A stretch of DNA of 64,000 bases from Paragyromitra xinjiangensis (GCA_038503065.1 JBCAMK010000007.1:1116001-1180000), one strand, 5' to 3'; positions 36,803 through 48,992 are shown, counted from the first letter of the stretch. A program made the numbers and translations. The notes: a model not told the origin generated them from the letters alone.

Positions 36803-38387
36803 TAGAAGTGAGATAACACCACTATAATGCGAGGCATTATGTTGTAAGTGGTCGCAACCTGATATAATCGTCTGCAGATAAGTAGATTTAGTATAGCGAA
36901 AGATACAACAGGGAAGACGGCCCTGGCCCAGAGTTTCAGTATCTATAGTGATGTCATCTAGATGTGTCTTCCCCGTCCTTTTGGCAAATTGTCTCACTAC
37001 TTCTTAATAGGGGTCCGTCGACCAGAGAGTTGGTATCGAGGAAAAACATCCCACGGAATCCATAGCCAAATGGGAAGTGTGAAAATTGCGTATGAAGCCC
37101 TCAATGGTAGTCGAATTTTGTAAGTGCCAGTCACTGGATGCTTCACCCGATATACCTCGAGATGTGTTACTGGGATCTGAGGGAAGGGCGAAAGCAGGGC
37201 GACACTCGTGTCTGTCGTTAGCTCTTTCTGTCTAGAATTTAGTAAAGAATTGTAGGTTCTAGAGAAGCCTTAAATACAACGTCGGAAAGGTATTTTCCCG
37301 AGAGACAAGAGCATACTTTCCTGCTAGGCTAACCATCGAAAATAAAAAACAGGGGCAGGATACAGACGACGAGGCGATTAATATATAGTTTGGAGCAAGT
37401 TTCTAAGGGAAGGATACTCTAGGATCTAGGTTAAGTTATATGTTTAGGATACTTGCCGGCGCCATTTGAGGCCTATCGCTGAATAAAATCACATACTATC
37501 ACTTGAAGTGTCTCGAGGTACCATAAATTGGTCCTAAGATATCCCGTCTCGTGGAGATTCGTTATCTCTTTCACCACTGTTGGGTGGTTGTCGGGGAGGA
37601 TATATTTTTCATGAAGAAGCGCTGTTCATGTACTAAATAATATATTTCTACCATTCTGCAGCATCTTATTTCATAAAGGAAAATGCTGGTGTAGGTTCTG
37701 CTATGTAATAGTAATGATATTAGGAAATAGTGATTACCAAAACTGTGAATTTATTTTGCCATGGCGCGCGCAGTCTTAGACCTCGACCACCTTTTCCGAC
37801 TCTAATTCCGAGTTTCACAGTAAGCCAAATTACACAAGCAAAGCTAAGAAGTCTCTAGAATCATGTTGTGAAGACTGAATAGCTTTGTATAAGCTAGGGA
37901 AAAAAAATGGTTGTTGTGGAATTATAATATATTAGACCCTACTTTTTGCTGTAAAAATCACAGAGTGGAACGTTCCAAAAGGTGCTATGACCATGATGAG
38001 ATGTACGCAGGGAGAAACCGCATCATATTTCACTATCCAAGGTAAACTTATATATAGAAGGCTGGGGGGAAGTACATTTTTGATAGAAATTACATTGGGA
38101 AGTACCAATAGTGGAGATACCAGAGGTAGCATATTTTAGTAGGAGGAAGAGGCTCCTTTATGCGGGACTCTTGGCATCAGAGGCGTTCCACACACCATTA
38201 TGATTGGTCGAGGTTTAAGACAGCGCGCGCCATACTAGCGGGCCGATCAGTGTGCTGGTCGGTTGCTGATGTCGTCTTAGTATTACATGTACTTGCAGAC
38301 TCCGTCCACTATACCAACAAGGCACTAAAGGTCCGAACTTCCGTCTCTGCCCCTATGCCGGAGGGAGCTCTCGGATGACACAATATA
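36803..38387. other. Spacer, nothing recognised
   Basis: AT-rich, no gene supported; short frames 36785-36997 minus, 37932-38132 minus and 38160-38378 plus have no motifs. Confidence 0.45.
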
Positions 38388-38649
38388 TGGTGGACGGACT
38401 CTGGAGCCTACACCGGGATGACATAAGGTAAGGTGGCAACCTTTCACCCTCACCAAAAAAATACCACCTACTTTCCAGATTCAAGCCTAGCCAGCAAGAG
38501 TATTCAGGAAAAAAAAACCATAGCCCGATAGCGCTTGTTTAGGCGCACATCTCGATGGTTTTTGTTTAGTATTATTCAGTTGTCACGAGTTTTGGGTTCA
38601 ATCCGCGTTTTGGTGGGATCCCGGTGTAGGTTCTAGAGTCAGTCCACCA
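38388..38649. mobile_element. MITE, 262 bp, ~32-bp TIRs, TA duplication
   Basis: The left end reads TGGTGGACGGACTCTGGAGC and continues CTACACCGGGAT. The reverse complement of the right end reads TGGTGGACTGACTCTAGAAC and continues CTACACCGGGAT. Only three mismatches occur over the arm. TA flanks both ends (38386-38387 and 38650-38651). No coding frame is present. Confidence 0.87.
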
Positions 38650-39478
38650 TACTATAGATACGCACTAACCTTGACGGTAGATTCCAACGCAAAGGCTTTG
38701 GGGCTAAGTATATCTAGGATAGGTGTATATATCTCTAGCCATTGATATACAGTGAGGTACTAAAGCCTTGAGGAGCTGCAATGTATTTCTTTGAATTTTC
38801 CTGGGGTATGGGAAAGCCATCGGTATCAATTGGGAGTTTTTGGACGGTAGCAATGGGCCATGCAGATGAACTTAGTTCGCCCCGTCTAAATGGCTCTAGA
38901 ATAGAGTGGCTTCAAGTTGGGTAATGATTTTGATGCTCATATTTTGAGCGGAGGTGGCGTAGTGGCCATGGTTAAACCTGGTTCCGTTAGTAGGAGAATC
39001 TGAGCGGGAAATAGAGCCAGGGCCTGGGAAAATTTTAGTTAAGTAAACCATGATAGGTTCATCTACTCTAGAAGAGAAATATCAGGGGCAAAACATCAGG
39101 GATCAGCGTCTGTGGTTGATGAGAGTGGGTTGACGAGAGATGAATTGGTATGTGAAGAGGTGGGTGTGGGAGATGAACCTTATTCTATTTCCGATTAGTT
39201 GCTGGATTGTGACTGGCAATGGCACCATCAGGGCTTCGGGTTGTAACTGTGTAGGGTAATTATTGTGTGTTGATCTAATGATGGCGGTCTCGTAGTCTCG
39301 TAGAATACATGTAACAAGGAGAGATAACTAAAGAAAAACAAGTTGAGAGCGGCCCATATTTCATATTCCGCGTGAATCTTCCGAAGTGCATGTAGATCCT
39401 ATCACCTGTCTATCTAGGGAGATGGAGTAGATTACTGGACTATTTAGCCTTCGTTTCTCTCTTGGTTTGGGTTTGGCC
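38650..39478. other. Spacer, nothing recognised
   Basis: AT-rich sequence without a supported gene. It ends with the left copy of the 9-bp duplication GGTTTGGCC (39470-39478). Confidence 0.45.
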
Positions 39479-39527
39479 CCTACGGTGCGTAGTAACCTTC
39501 GGTAGTATGGGGCTGGGCACGAGACTA
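39479..39527. mobile_element. Truncated short TIR insertion, 49 bp, 9-bp TSD GGTTTGGCC
   Basis: GGTTTGGCC is present at 39470-39478 and 39528-39536. The right terminus GGGGCTGGGCACGAGACTA is identical to that of the 39573 copy, and GTAGYAACCTTCGGTA is shared inside. The left TIR is missing, leaving CCTACGGTGCGTAG next to the duplication. This fits a 5' deletion that spared the target duplication, or an insertion that was already truncated. Confidence 0.75.
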
Positions 39528-39572
39528 GGTTTGGCCTCACGTAATTGAATTACTACTACTGCTGCTCGGGTT

Positions 39573-39648
39573 TAGGCTCGTTCCCATCCCCTACTGCCTA
39601 TGGCTGCTGCGTAGCAACCTTCGGTACATGGGGCTGGGCACGAGACTA
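39573..39648. mobile_element. Short TIR insertion, 76 bp, 9-bp TSD GCTCGGGTT
   Basis: GCTCGGGTT is at 39564-39572 and 39649-39657. The element starts TAGGCTCGTTCCCATCCCC and ends GGGGCTGGGCACGAGACTA. The end's reverse complement matches the start at 16 of 19 positions. This is the best-preserved copy and defines the terminal consensus TAG(G/T)CTCGT(G/T)CCCA(G/T)CCCC. Confidence 0.88.
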
Positions 39649-39703
39649 GCTCGGGTTTGGCCTCAAGGTTAACCAAGTGATGTTAGGTGACCTATCGAAG
39701 GAT

Positions 39704-39714
39704 AACCCTAACCC
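39704..39714. promoter_or_regulatory. Telobox-like AACCCTAACCC upstream of GET3
   Basis: The exact word AACCCTAACCC lies about 455 bp upstream of the GET3 ATG. It recurs at 53013-53023 in a divergent promoter. Role inferred from recurrence near gene starts only. Confidence 0.3.
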
Positions 39715-40169
39715 ACTTGCCAGTCGAATGCGGGGAAGAGACGCACCGTTATTGTGCTACAATTTCTTGGTATAGTACACAAAAATGAAGGTTGATCTGG
39801 CTTGATACCTCCAGCTTTGCAGCCCATTAATTCAGGACTGAATTCCTAGCGGTCGGGAGAACCTCCTGAGGTAGATCAGGGAACTGCAGCCTCGTATAGT
39901 CTAATCCCGGATATTTCCTTGGAGGATTTATTTCCTTCAGAGGCTCAGTAATTGAGTTGCAAACCGATTATTGGGTTTTTGGTTTTAGGCCTGTGACACC
40001 CTAAGAAGCTGGTGCCGAAAAAAGACAAGCCTCATTCACGTCACACTGCTCCCCGCTGATCTGCCACGTCTCACCGTCCCGTCGCCCCACGGCAACCTCG
40101 TAATATCTAACAGCCAAACCCCTTTCTCTTTACGAATTCCACAGTTGATAAACTCAATAAAAACAAACC

Positions 40170-41400
40170 ATGGCTGCTACTATCGATGCCGACCTCGACC
40201 CCCTCGAACCGACTTTGCAGTCAATCTTGGACCAGAAGTCACTGCGGTGGATCTTTGTTGGTGGCAAAGGTGGTGTCGGGAAAACAACCACATCGTGTTC
40301 TCTTGCCATCCAGCTCGCACGGGTACGCGAGAGTGTTCTGTTGATATCGACAGATCCTGCGCATAACTTGAGTGATGCGTTCAATCAGAAATTTGGGAAG
40401 GAAGCGAGGAAGGTTGATGGGTTCGATAATTTGAGTGCGATGGAGATTGACCCAAACGGAAGTATCCAGGAGTTAATAGAGAATGGTAAATCTTTACCCT
40501 TTTCAGTATTCACCAGTTTTAAAGATAAAGATATGGTAGGAAGGCAATCGGGCGTGGTTGGCTAACAATCTCGGTGGTGTCCAGCTGATGGGGACCGGGC
40601 GAATCCATTGGGAAACATGATGCAGGACCTCGCATTCAGCGTATGCCCTCCTGTATTTCTAGATCCCTACGGACTACAATAGAAACTGACGCTTTTACCG
40701 ATCTCTAGATTCCTGGTGTGGATGAAGCGATGTCGTTCGCCGAGGTGTTGAAGCAAGTGAAATCTCTCTCATATTCCACCATTATCTTCGACACCGCGCC
40801 GACAGGTCATACATTGCGCTTCTTGCAGTTCCCAACTGTGCTCGAGAAGGCCCTCTCGAAGATCTCACAGTTGAGCGGGCGCTTTGGGCCAATGCTTAGC
40901 GGAATTCTGGGATCTCAGGCTGGTGGGGTTGATGAAATGATGGGGAAAATGGAAAGTATGAGGGAAGTTATTGGCGAGGTCTCTAAGCAGTTCAAAGATC
41001 CAGACCTTACGACGTGAGTCTTTCGCCCACTCCGCATACTTAGTTTTTCCGTTAGTGCTGACCGGCTGAGATCGGAAATAGCTTTATCTGCGTGTGCATC
41101 CCCGAATTCCTTTCACTCTACGAAACGGAGCGTATGATCCAGGAACTCAACAACTACCAAATAGATACACACAGCATCGTTGTGAACCAGCTACTTTTTC
41201 CACAGAAGGGGTCTACTTGCCCTCAGTGTAACGCCCGGCGGAAAATGCAGAAGAAGTATTTGGAACAAATCGAGGAACTGTATGAAGACTTCAACGTTGT
41301 CAAGTGCCCGCTGCTTGTTGAGGAGGTGCGGGGTAGCGATAAATTGAAGAGCTTCTCACAGATGCTAGTCACGCCTTATGTTCCCCCAGAAGAGGACTAG
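40170..41400 (+). CDS. get3: GET complex ATPase Get3 (Arr4/ArsA family)
   Basis: Get3 is the cytosolic ATPase that carries tail-anchored proteins to the Get1/Get2 receptor of the ER. Four exons, 40170-40485, 40585-40640, 40709-41013 and 41082-41400, give 996 nt (331 aa), near the usual 330-350. Visible features are the deviant P-loop [18 protein letters not shown], the switch [29 protein letters not shown], and the hydrophobic helical region [47 protein letters not shown] and the zinc-binding CPQC pair that joins the dimer follow. The C-terminus is acidic (VPPEED). Splice phases agree throughout. No neighbour of the GET pathway is present. Confidence 0.96.
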
Positions 41401-41950
41401 GGTGGGGGAAATAGCTGGGCGGTCATTATTTGTTTGGTCTTTATACTGTGCTAAATAGCCAAGGCGTCGGTGAGGAATAGAAGGGACTAGTCTTGTGTTT
41501 GTAATTCCCGATAAAGCAATCTATAAGCTTGCTGTAAAGTACAGGTATTTTTTCCACTGCTCGTTTGCAACATGTATCACTACATTATGGGTCTCAGGTA
41601 TCAGTGGTTGGAGATTATGAAGAAATTTTGTAATTTACTCGAACTTTGCCCACCGCCTTGCCCGCGTTACGACACCCATGATGGGTGAATTTCACGCGAA
41701 TGCCTGCTGGTTCTGCTGGGTTACACAATGGGAAATGATAATTTGAAGCCCTAACTACTCACTTGGCATCTATATAACGATACGTATATATAACCTACTG
41801 ATTAACCAATCTCTTTCTGGGTTAAACCTCTCATTTCACTTTTATTCGTACCGTGAGTATCCTAGATGGGTGGATGTGCCTAATATAACAAATAAAAGAA
41901 TAAAAAATCAATTACCATCGGTTGAGAGAAGGGGTTCATTCACACAATTA
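41401..41950. other. 3' flank of GET3
   Basis: AT-rich; no gene or repeat recognised. Confidence 0.45.
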
Positions 41951-42198
41951 CTTGGAGTGAGATTAAATCCCTGAAATGCATGGTAACGAGAATCAACACT
42001 TTACGACCCCGACAACCAACATAGAACCACCAATTCAACCACAGAATGACATTAAGAGATAATTCACTAAAGAATAGCGGTGCGGAGCCATTCTTTGCAT
42101 AAATTCCCCCCATTTTGGTGTCCAGCTTCTTTGAATACAAGTTATGTTCTAAGGCGTCACGGTTGCCATGCATTTCGAGGATTTAATCTCACCCCAAG
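41951..42198. mobile_element. MITE, 248 bp, ~40-bp TIRs, TA duplication
   Basis: The left end CTTGGAGTGAGATTAAATCC continues to GAAATGCATGGTAAC. The reverse complement of the right end reads CTTGGGGTGAGATTAAATCC and continues to GAAATGCATGGCAAC. TA is present outside both ends (41949-41950 and 42199-42200). The interior is non-coding. Confidence 0.87.
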
Positions 42199-43291
42199 TA
42201 GCCAAGAGAAGAACGGGCACTTCTGGTTTTTCTATAACTCCACCCTCTCTATTTCGCCCTGGTGAAGAGATAAAGATATTTTTCCAAACCAGCGGTCAAG
42301 GCTAAGTTACAGAATGTGGAAGAGGCAACGATATTGCGTACCTTCGCTGGTATGTAACGAATTATATTCGGCTCCTTTGTCCATACCAGTGGCCAGGCCG
42401 AAATCGGGGCTATTAACAAATTTGTGATAGCAACACCGCTCACGGTGTCTGCGGGAGAACGAAGGCTGTTATGTTTCGGACCCCATAATTCTAGGAAAAA
42501 ACATTGTACTTCAAGATAGCAGCTCCACATCAAGGGCAGATCAGGTGAGAGGCATTACTAAGAAATGAAATACAGTATTTAAAATTCTTGAGCGTCTGAG
42601 GGCATTGAATGTGGTAGCTATCATGGCATAAAGATAAAGAAATGGACATAAGATTCTGATAATAGATTCTCGAAGGGAGAAGATGGAAAGGAGGAAGGTT
42701 GAAGCGGATATCGAAAGGAAGGGGGGGGTTTATACTCCGGTTGTGTTCTACGAGTGGGCGTATATCGAGTCCCTTCCACCACTTGAAACTTAAAATCTCT
42801 GGTCAGCAGCTGTAGGAGTAGAGCCTTTGCTAACTGTCACATGGTTGATCAAAATGGTTATTAGGAACGTATGACCAGGGATACAGTGATAAAAGGAGAT
42901 CAGGGAACACGATACTAGAGCATGTTGATCTATTCAAGTAAAAACGCGAATCTCTATGTGTTACCAGATTTCCGTGAGATCAGGTCGTGGATATATCGGA
43001 GCGTTTCTTGTTTTTGCCTAGCTATTACTACTCTATTTAATCCCGACCATGTGTCAACGGCCATGGGTTTGACATGGAGTTGGCTCCTTTTCCATTTCGG
43101 TCGCAAGTCAACGAACAGACTCTGCCCAACAAGTAAACCGATTTCATCTAGCTAAGAGTGTAGACGATATAACTATTTAGGCCAGTGTAAACGTGTGCGG
43201 GAACTAATCGATTGACCTATCCATACTAAGGTGTTTATTCAATTAGCCACCAGTATCAAATATCTACGCTAAGATAACAGTAGAGGTCTCA
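42199..43291. other. Spacer, nothing recognised
   Basis: AT-rich, with only short unrecognised frames (42249-42533 minus, 42922-43155 plus). It ends with the left 9-bp duplication GAGGTCTCA (43283-43291). Confidence 0.45.
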
Positions 43292-43351
43292 TAGGCTCGT
43301 TGCCGCGCACCAGAGGAGCCAGCTGCGCAGTATGGGCTGGGCGTGAGACCA
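43292..43351. mobile_element. Short TIR insertion, 60 bp, 9-bp TSD GAGGTCTCA
   Basis: GAGGTCTCA occurs at 43283-43291 and 43352-43360. The element begins TAGGCTCGTTGCCGCGCACC and ends GGGCTGGGCGTGAGACCA, close to the termini of the 39573 copy. The middle is shortened compared with it. The same bases continue beyond the 9-bp duplication (AGAGGTCTCAT on both sides), so the terminus is ambiguous by a base or two. Confidence 0.8.
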
Positions 43352-43360
43352 GAGGTCTCA

Positions 43361-45083
43361 TAACTTCTTAGAGACGCGTATGCATCTAATATGAAATAAT
43401 CCCTATTAATGTCTATTCCGCACGGTAGTTTTTGTTCCAAGTACGTGGGGCCTCAGATATTCTCCGTTATATATAAATCTTCAGCTCTATGCACTTCTGC
43501 ATGTCTTTACTTTTGTACTCCCCTATCTCCTTAGAGTTTCCAACCTTTCTTATCAGGGCCAGTATTCTTGCCTAATTCTCAAGATCTAGGCTCCCCAGGT
43601 TTAGTTTGGGTATAGCTCCAGTTTAATCTCCCTCCACCAATTTTTTTACTATTTTCGCATACAATATAATATAATTTGGCCGATTGAAAATGGCTAGTAT
43701 CTACGGGTTTGAGATCGTATAGATATCAAGATGAATAAAGTATATGTGGTTAGATTTATAGAACTGGGCCGCTTGTGACACTTGACGTTAAACGGCAAGA
43801 GCCGCCGCAAGACAATCTTGTGCGACAAACATATTGAGACACCCCAAAACATATAGTTACCAAAAGTATAGATGGCGTTGGTTGAAATTTTGACTCGTGA
43901 TACAGAGACCATGACCATAAGTTATTTGATTTATTTCATACCCCTACATCTAGTTTCACTATATTTTATAGTGCTTTCAGAGGCACTGTTGGGATAGAAT
44001 GAAGCCATTGAATGTCTTTTTCATTGAGAGCGTGTGGAGACTAGTCGGTCGATCAGACATTAGAGGTTAGGGTTCGGTTTATTCAACCGAGTCGATCAAA
44101 CTCACATACCTATGCACTGATTGGTGGTTAGACTCTCATGCACGTGGCTTTCCAGTACTTCAAGCAGCGAACCATATGATTTTGATTTATTGATTTGAAG
44201 TCGATTATCTATCCCCGACCTGTCTGGCGAGTACATTATGTGTTGTGCCTAAGGGTTTTGTGGCTAGTAAGCGATTGTAAATCGCGAGGAGTCATGCTCG
44301 GAAAAAACGGCCCAGAGGACGTACATATGTTTGCTGTAGTTTTCTAGAAGTTTAAATGGATGAACATTATGGACTCGGTTTGCCGCCTGGCCACGGCACC
44401 TGCTAACCGGATAACGTCTCGGAGATACTGCAGGGAAAGCCGTATACCCGAGGTTCGAAATACGTCACCTGGGTCCAGAACACAATTTTGTGTTGGTAAA
44501 CTGGAACGAAGTTCTCCTTTGGAGTGTGAATTTTTTCCCTCCTTTGTTTGGCAGGCTCACCATGGCTAGGCTAAGCCGCAGTAAGATTAAACTATCTTAT
44601 CATAGGATAACGGCCCGCCGCCGGTGACTAGAATGGCTATCCTGATAATGAGCATCGGGCACACGATCTTGGCTCTACTCCTGAATATTATGTGCTATTA
44701 GTTCACTAGAGTTTCTGCGACGAACTTCTAGATGCAGGAGTACCTTCGCGAGCCCTGTGGCGTATTTTTGCCGGGGAAGCACGCTTTGTGCAGGCATATC
44801 AACAAGGATGGCGTTCGGCAAAGACGGCACTTGGTACTTAAAGCTAAGAATTTGGAGCCCTAGGTCCGCTGTCTGTTCGCAAGCAGCATTTTATTTTATT
44901 ATGGCCCATGGCTCTAGCTCTATTCTAGTATATATTTGTGCTCGTCTGCCCTGTGGAGTGGATGCTTCAAAAAACGAGATAGCAACATTGGCAAGACGGC
45001 GGAGGAATAACAATATATTCGCAAACCCAATTTTTTTATAATCGACACAAATCTGAGCACGCAACATAACGGCAACACTAGCA
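43361..45083. other. Spacer upstream of the MFS gene, nothing recognised
   Basis: AT-rich. Frames at 43694-43918 minus, 44360-44569 plus and 44757-45041 plus have no recognisable motif. The MFS promoter should lie at the right end. Confidence 0.45.
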
Positions 45084-47117
45084 ATGGCTGCTAGAGATGC
45101 TCCAGAGAATTTGAGCGAGAAGATGCCGAACACAAGACCCTCATCTGAAGACTCCGAGTCGATATTGTCCGATGCCACAGTATCGTCCACACCGCACGAA
45201 GAGATTGATCATGAATCTAGACCGCCTATCACAAGAGTAGTCACAGGAAAATCCTCCATTATTCCTCGGAACCAGCGGAGGGGCATGCTAGGGCGATTCG
45301 GATTGGTACCAGAGATTGAAAATCCAAAGGACTATAGCAATGTCATTAAGAATTTTATCACTATCCTTGTTTCTGCAGGGGGAGCTGCGGCGCCGCTAGC
45401 CAGTACTATATTATTCCGTAGGTTCAACTATCTTATTATATATTACTATCATACAATTCATGCCGAGATCCTCCAACCTTTTATAGCTCAAGTTACTAAA
45501 GGATCCGATCAATAGCTGCACTTACCCAGATATCTGTCAAACTTCACGCAACACAGACATTAACCAATCTGTCTGTCGCCCTCTACATGCTCGCAATGGC
45601 AATATGTCCACTCTGGTGGTCCCAACTTTCGGAAAAAAGTGGTCGGCGAACAGTCTACATAATATCCTTCAGTCTTTTTGTGGTATTCGGGGTCTGTTCG
45701 GCCGTTGCTACCAATATCGGCATGCTCATCGCGTTTCGGGTGCTCTCAGGCGCTGCAGCAAGTAGTGTGCAGGCGGTTGGTGCAGGCACTATTTCCGATA
45801 TATGGGAGGTGAGAGAGAGAGGAAGAGCTATGGGGTGGTTTTATTTGGGCCCTCTGTAAGCATACTATTTGCGAAGAATATTGTACTGTTGCTAATGGTA
45901 TATGTGGTGTTTAGATGTGGACCTCTATTTGCGCCCGTCGTCGGTGGAGCATTGACCGGGAGGTGGGGATGGAGGGCGACTCAATGGTTCCTGGCGATAT
46001 ATGGAGTTGTAGTGCTTCTATTGATGACATTCTGTCTTCCAGAAACCCTTCGAGAAAAGCCAAAGCAGAAAGAAATTATCCCCGAACCTGAGTTAGAGAA
46101 GACCATTCCAGAGAACGCGGACGGATTGGAGCGGAGTATATCGCATATATCTCCACGGACCAAGAAAAAAAGCAGAGAATGGGCTATTACAGCAAAGCAT
46201 ATCCTAATCGACCCACTGAAGAGTCTCAAATACCTTCGATTTCCCCCGGTCCTATTGACTGTGTTCTATGCTAGCATGGCTTTTTCCTGTTTAGTACGTT
46301 ACCCCATCGATATCCCTCGTTTTCTAGCTTGGGCTAGTAATTAACAACCTCATAACAGTACGTCCTCAACGTTTCCATCCAAACCACATTCTCGAAGGCC
46401 CCCTATAAATTCTCTACCATAATTGTCGGACTTCTTTACGTTCCTCCTTCACTTGGTTACGTTTTTGGCTCCCAAATTGGTGGGCGTTGGTCCGACCGTA
46501 TCATGCGCCAAGCCGCCATTAAACGTCAAACAGCTGCTAGTATAGAGTCAGGGGTTTCTGTGGACGAGATTCCGTTAGAATATAGACCCGAGGACCGTAT
46601 GGGCGTGAACATCTGGCTTGCAGGGATCATGTACCCGTGCGCGCTCATCTACTATGGATGGATTGTGAACGCAGGACTATATTGGCTAGTGCCGATGGTA
46701 GGAACGGTGTTCTTTGGGTTTGGGAGCATGCTAGTGTTCAGCAGCTCGACTACCATGTTGACGGAGTTTGTGCCTGGTCGATCTAGTAGTGCGGTGGCGG
46801 TGAATAACTGTAAGTTTCGACCTTTGTACGGAATAATCGCCCATAATGATCACTAACTAATTTATATTTAGTTGTGAGGAATATATGCTCTTGCATTGGC
46901 GGAGTTGTCGCTCAACCGGTCATTTCTGCTATTGGGAATGGATGGCTGTTTACGATACTAGGAATTGCGGGGCTGTTTTCTGTCAGCATTATTTGGGTTA
47001 TGCGAAAGGTATGTCGTCTATAGAATACCCAGGATTGCTGGCCAACAACTAACTCTCTTTCTTTCTTAGTTTGGTCCGAAATGGAGATCTGAAGTTCATC
47101 ATTACGATCTTTCATAA
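45084..47117 (+). CDS. MFS transporter, DHA1 (drug:H+ antiporter-1) family
   Basis: This is a probable plasma-membrane proton antiporter exporting drugs, polyamines or similar small molecules. Six exons, 45084-45417, 45516-45855, 45915-46293, 46359-46809, 46872-47008 and 47070-47117, give 1689 nt (562 aa), normal for 12-TM DHA1 proteins. A Ser/Glu-rich cytosolic N-terminus of ~90 residues precedes TM1 (NFITILVSAGGAAAPLASTI). The loop 2-3 signature SEKSGRRTVYII (motif A variant) and RVLSGAAASSVQAVGAGTIS are present. The antiporter motif C is assembled by a splice as GPL-CGPLFAPVVGG. A central cytosolic loop rich in Lys/Glu follows, then GSQIGGRWSDRIM in the second half. It resembles yeast Qdr/Dtr-type carriers by pattern; the substrate is not inferable. 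Confidence 0.93.
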
Positions 47118-48048
47118 AAACTTGGGGGTGTGATGTTAACATGTAACAACGTACATGGCTGATGAAAAGTATTTAAAGCTTAGATGATGGATTTCTCATT
47201 TATTTTGGGATGCTCTAATGGCTTATGACAAACATAATATCTTCTTTATAAAAGTTCTTTCTGGTTTAATTATAGGCTCTAATGTACTTTAATTTTAATC
47301 AAGTGGTTGGTAGGGAGTTAAATTCAAGTCTCTTAATTCAAATGCTTCCGAATAGCAATTACCTTAATATCATCCCAGTATAACTCCAAGACATTACCGA
47401 ACCCATCCTCGAAAGAAAACTATAATGAGGCTTAATCAGATCAAGTCCGGGGTATACCCGAACGTTTACCCAGGCCTTGTCCTTCGCTACCAACAATTGC
47501 GTGAGTAGTGATGTTCTTGGGCTAAGGTGGCCTACTTGTGAAGATTCCTAATTGCCGTTTTCGAGGCAAAGATCTCGCTTACGCGAACTAGAGTAGAGTT
47601 CTTAGAGACTTTTTCACACGGATCTTCCAATGAAAAAGGCCTCACAGCATTTCCCCTCTCTTCTTACCGAGACTCTGGTATTTTTTCTGGGAAAGCCAGC
47701 GAATCGAAAGGAAAGCGGGGCAGTTGCTGAGTGGCTGGTTTTTTAAGCTCGGCAAGCATTCTCCCATGCTGTGCCTCGGTTGCTGCGCCCATAGAAAGTG
47801 GACCACAACAAATCACTCGGGCAAGCTACAACCTGGACATCTCTGATAGCTCTATCGTTACACTATATCCTTTTAGCTAAAAAATCTCCCTAGTTGATAT
47901 AGTGTTTATCAGCGAAAATCGTTACGTCTACCAGTCTATTTGTATGTAGTTCATCGCATCTGGCAGATATCTGGAGTACCACGATTGTCATCACATGCAT
48001 GAACGAGCTGGGGCAAACCAGAACTATCCAAATACCACAAATCCACGA
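47118..48048. other. Spacer with a perfect 10-bp hairpin
   Basis: No gene was seen. A perfect 10-bp inverted repeat ACACTATATC/GATATAGTGT with a 26-nt AT-rich loop lies at 47860-47905. It could be a remnant of a small element; no target duplication was recognised. Confidence 0.45.
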
Positions 48049-48129
48049 GACATCGTGGCCGAGTGGTTAAGGCGACAGATTAGAAATCTGTTTCTTTCGG
48101 GAGCGTAGGTTCAAATCCTGCCGATGTCG
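48049..48129 (+). tRNA. tRNA-Ser (anticodon AGA), copy 1
   Basis: 81-nt class II tRNA. The acceptor stem GACATCG/CGATGTC, the D arm GCCGAGTGGTTAAGGC, and the anticodon stem ACAGA/TCTGT with loop TTAGAAA (AGA) are seen. A long variable arm TTCTTTCGGGAGC and the T arm GTAGG-TTCAAAT-CCTGC follow. There is no intron. A downstream TTTTT run (about 48138-48143) suits RNA polymerase III termination. Identical to four other copies here. Confidence 0.96.
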
Positions 48130-48992
48130 ATTTATGTCTATTTTTCTTTACGGTCGTGCCGCCAGAAATAAGGTAATGTGAAGTGATTATGAGCAATCGA
48201 GAGAAGGCAAGAGAGATGCTATGGTTCAAACTCACATCCGAAAGGGGGGGCTGATGCTGAATTGAGGGAGTATTGTTTTGCCTCTTTTTCGTCTTTATCC
48301 GGTTATCCACAGACCTCATGCGGAATTCAAATCAGATAGAGAACTCTAGTAATTAGGTATAGACGATATTCTTAGTCCATTATACCCCTCTTTTTTCCTC
48401 GAGACCTCAGAAAACACTATCAACTCCGCTCAAAACGCGCGTTAAGAAGTTGAAACCCCTCATTCGTTCTACATGCTAAACATATAGATGGTATAGTTTC
48501 TTTTGTGAGCCATTTCAATTGAATTTGCATGAATTAGATTCCCATTACCCTCAGGAAGGCTTAGTAGTAAAGGGAAATTTCGTCGAAGCAACCTTGCCAT
48601 ATACATGTACCCCTAAGGATATGGGTTTTCTTAGATTCTAGCTCGGTCCTCACCTTCATTCTTAGCATCATAGTATATCACTCGAAAAATCTAGAGCTTT
48701 ACTGTGATTTGGTTTGACAAACTTATGGACGTGAAATGGGAGGAATTTTCTGAGGACCATACGTAGTTCAAGCTGTATGATAATCTCTTGATCGAAGACG
48801 ATAAGGGGTGGTTAGACTGTACGGTGGTTTATCGGGTGCACCAGGTACGACAGTTCGGCAATATAGATACGGAGACAAGCGAGTATGCCAACTTTCGACG
48901 ATATCTGCTAGCGGTTCGAAAAGCAAGGATAGGATGATCGCACACTTGCCAACCAGGGTAACCCGTAGGGGCAAAAAGGATCCGATATGAAA
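48130..48992. other. Spacer between tRNA copies 1 and 2
   Basis: No protein gene supported. Frames at 48768-48998 minus and 48808-48990 plus overlap each other and run up to the tRNA; they are taken as chance frames. Confidence 0.5.
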
